DNA of 16,725 bases, taken from assembly GCA_007125415.1 (NCBI GenBank), contig SLDH01000102.1:1-16725 (forward strand), in the 5' to 3' direction. The notes below the pieces were generated by a model. The model made no database searches. It was not told where the DNA came from and saw nothing but the letters and a program-made list of their open reading frames with translations. Positions 15,125 to 16,725 of the stretch are shown here, piece after piece. The translations under genes were made by a program, and so were the position numbers. The DNA is from Roseovarius sp. (GTDB lineage: Bacteria; Pseudomonadota; Alphaproteobacteria; Rhodobacterales; Rhodobacteraceae). Every line of letters starts with the position of its first letter. Position 1 is the first letter of the stretch.

Positions 15125-16309
15125 TCAGTAAGCCGCCGTGTAGATGTCGAGCGCATCCGCTTCGGAGACCGGCCGGGGATTGTTGACCAGAAGCCGCTGC
15201 TGGTTCATGGCATCGCGCGCGAGGCGAGGCAGGATGGCACGGTCGATTTCCATGTCGCGCAAGCGCTGCGGCAGGCCACAGGCCGCCGACAGTTCCGCCA
15301 GACGGTCACAGAATGCCGCCGCGCAGGCCTGCCCTTCCAGCCCCGCCATATCGGGAAAGAGATGCGGTGCAAGCTCGGCATAGGGCTGAGGCGCCACAAC
15401 CGCGTTGAACCGGAGCACATGCGGCAGCACAAGCGCGTTCGACAAGCCGTGCGGAATATGGAAATGGCCACCCAGCGGATAGGCCAGCGCATGCACCGCC
15501 GCCACGGGAGAATTGGCGAAGGCCTGACCGGCAAGCATGGACCCGAGCAGCATATCCGCGCGTGCGGCCATATCGCTGCCATCCTTGACGGCGCGCAGCA
15601 ACGCGCCTCCCATGAGTTGCAAGGCCTGCACCGCAAGATTGCGGGAAAGCGGATTGTTGTTGGCGCTGGCCGAGGCATAGGCCTCGATCGCATGCACCAT
15701 TGCATCGATCCCTGTGGCCGCCGTCACCGGCGCGGGCAGACCCGTGGTCAGTTCCGGGTCCAGAATGGCAAGGTCGGGCAGGAGCACCGGCGAGACCACG
15801 CCCATCTTTTCCTGGGCACCCGTGGTGACGATGGAAATCGGTGTCACCTCCGATCCGGTTCCGGCCGTGGTGGGCACCAGTGCCAGCGGCAGGCGCGCGC
15901 CAGTGACATTGCCCACACCGTACATCTGCGCAAGCGTCTGGTGGCCCGGCACCAATGCCGCCACCAGCTTGGCCACATCCAGCGAAGAGCCGCCGCCCAG
16001 CCCGAGGACGATCGCCGCATCGACGCTCTTCGCGGCTTGCGTGGCGGCCAGTATCACCGCCTCGGGGGGGTCGGCCTCGACATCGGAGAAGACCGTGACA
16101 GGCCAGCCCGCATCCGTCAGCGCCCGCTCCGCGCGCTCGATCATGCCGGTCGCGCGCAATCCGGGATCCGTGACCAGAAAGACCGTGCCCCTCGCCACGG
16201 TCGTCAGCAGGGCCGGCAATTCGTTCAGCCTGCCCTCCCCGAAGACGACGCTTCTGGTTGTGTTGAAGATGAAAGGCGCGGTGGTTCCACCGCTCTGCTT
16301 AACCTGCAT
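15125..16309 (-). CDS. Iron-containing (group III) alcohol dehydrogenase
   Basis: NAD(P)-dependent oxidoreductase of the Fe-ADH family, 394 residues, usual length. The N-terminal dinucleotide domain has LGLGGGSSLDVAK (102-114) and VPTTAGTGSEVTPI (145-158). The C-terminal helical domain carries the metal site: Asp202 and His206 in GIDAMVHAIEAY, His273 in AAVHALAYPLGG and His287 in HIPHGLSNALVLPHV. All four ligands are present. Where E. coli FucO has a further active-site His four residues after the third ligand, this protein has Tyr277, as in a large proteobacterial subgroup. The substrate cannot be told from sequence, and lactaldehyde, short alcohols or hydroxy acids are all possible. The ATG overlaps the stop of the upstream membrane protein by 11 nt, so the two form an operon. 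It is unrelated in function to the dcw cluster. Confidence 0.95.
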   Translation of the reverse strand: MQVKQSGGTTAPFIFNTTRSVVFGEGRLNELPALLTTVARGTVFLVTDPGLRATGMIERAERALTDAGWPVTVFSDVEADPPEAVILAATQAAKSVDAAIVLGLGGGSSLDVAKLVAALVPGHQTLAQMYGVGNVTGARLPLALVPTTAGTGSEVTPISIVTTGAQEKMGVVSPVLLPDLAILDPELTTGLPAPVTAATGIDAMVHAIEAYASASANNNPLSRNLAVQALQLMGGALLRAVKDGSDMAARADMLLGSMLAGQAFANSPVAAVHALAYPLGGHFHIPHGLSNALVLPHVLRFNAVVAPQPYAELAPHLFPDMAGLEGQACAAAFCDRLAELSAACGLPQRLRDMEIDRAILPRLARDAMNQQRLLVNNPRPVSEADALDIYTAAY

Positions 16310-16725
16310 TTCCGAAACTCCAGACCAAGAGTGTGATGAGTCCCGCCGCGATCAGCGCTGCGATGATCACTGCGCGCAGGCGTTCCTGCTCGACACGTTC
16401 CTGCTGCGGACGCAGCACGGGCGGCGGCTCATAGACCGGAACCGACTGGTGCAGCGGCGCGGCCATGCCAAGCCGGTAGGCAAGAAACCACACCAGACCC
16501 AGACCCGCCATCCAGCCCAGAATGGCCCAGACCCAGAGCGGCGGCAGCCCCAGCAGCCATGTTCCGCCATTGCCGACAAAGGCGGCATTGCCGAAGATCA
16601 GCCCCGGGCCCACGGCAAGAAAAGCCCAGGCCAGTATCGCGGACCAGCCAAGCGCGCGCACCGCCCGGGTTGCATTTACCGCGAAGTTGCTGGCGACAAA
16701 CTCCGCGATATCGGCGGCAATGGCC
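16299..16725 (-). CDS. Membrane protein, C-terminal part (cut by the right edge)
   Basis: The frame stays open from the right edge to TAA at 16299. A GTG at 16661 could start a 120-residue protein, but the codons upstream read on sensibly (AADIAEFVASNFAVNATRAV), so the gene probably begins outside the window. Seen: a hydrophobic segment (AILAWAFLAVGPGLIFGNAA), a second one within GLPPLWVWAILGWMAGLGLVWFLAYRLGM, a Pro/Gln/Glu-rich linker (PPPVLRPQQERVEQERLR) and a last segment (AVIIAALIAAGLITLLVWSF). The 'GGTWLLGLPPLWVWAILGW...WFLAYRLGM' stretch reminds me of the C-terminus of some sodium:solute symporters, but this is weak. It overlaps the dehydrogenase start by 11 nt. A transporter for the dehydrogenase substrate is a guess. 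Confidence 0.65.
   Translation of the reverse strand, partial: AIAADIAEFVASNFAVNATRAVRALGWSAILAWAFLAVGPGLIFGNAAFVGNGGTWLLGLPPLWVWAILGWMAGLGLVWFLAYRLGMAAPLHQSVPVYEPPPVLRPQQERVEQERLRAVIIAALIAAGLITLLVWSFGNAG

Overview
The window is a (G+C)-rich stretch of an alphaproteobacterial chromosome. It most likely comes from the Rhodobacterales (Roseobacter-type Rhodobacteraceae). This rests on the order and sequence style of the division and cell wall (dcw) cluster, on an alanine-rich protein of a kind I remember mainly from Rhodobacterales just after murC, and on intergenic repeats of a type common in that group. The diaminopimelate signature in MurE fits a Gram-negative peptidoglycan. Every gene I could support lies on the minus strand, so reading order runs from high to low coordinates.

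Region by region, in transcription order. From 16725 to 15125 there is the 3' part of a membrane protein that runs off the right edge, overlapping a complete iron-containing alcohol dehydrogenase. From 15124 to 14297 there is no convincing protein gene. This stretch holds an A+T-rich island (about 14581-14770) with two copies of a 13-bp palindrome, then a G+C-rich, strongly structured leader in front of mraZ. The leader matches in place and layout the long dcw leader of Rhodobacter sphaeroides that gives rise to the sRNA UpsM. From 14296 to 729 lies the dcw cluster: mraZ, rsmH, ftsL, ftsI, murE, murF, mraY, an ACT-domain gene, murD, a 402-bp gap with repeats, ftsW, murG, murC. From 724 to the left edge is an alanine-rich gene whose two halves are in different frames.

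How the genes work together. MurC, MurD, MurE and MurF build the UDP-MurNAc-pentapeptide. MraY and MurG make lipid I and lipid II. FtsW and the class B penicillin-binding protein FtsI polymerise and cross-link septal peptidoglycan, with FtsL as an activating partner. MraZ and RsmH are the regulator and the 16S rRNA methyltransferase that usually head the cluster. Most junctions overlap by 1-4 nt or have gaps of 0-4 nt, which suggests translational coupling. The exceptions are ftsI/murE (37 nt), murG/murC (32 nt) and murD/ftsW (402 nt).

The points most worth a second look are the mraZ leader RNA, the ACT-domain gene between mraY and murD, the repeat-filled gap before ftsW, and the alanine-rich gene with an apparent frameshift and a 44-nt hairpin. 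I see no CRISPR array, tRNA, rRNA, prophage or complete insertion sequence.
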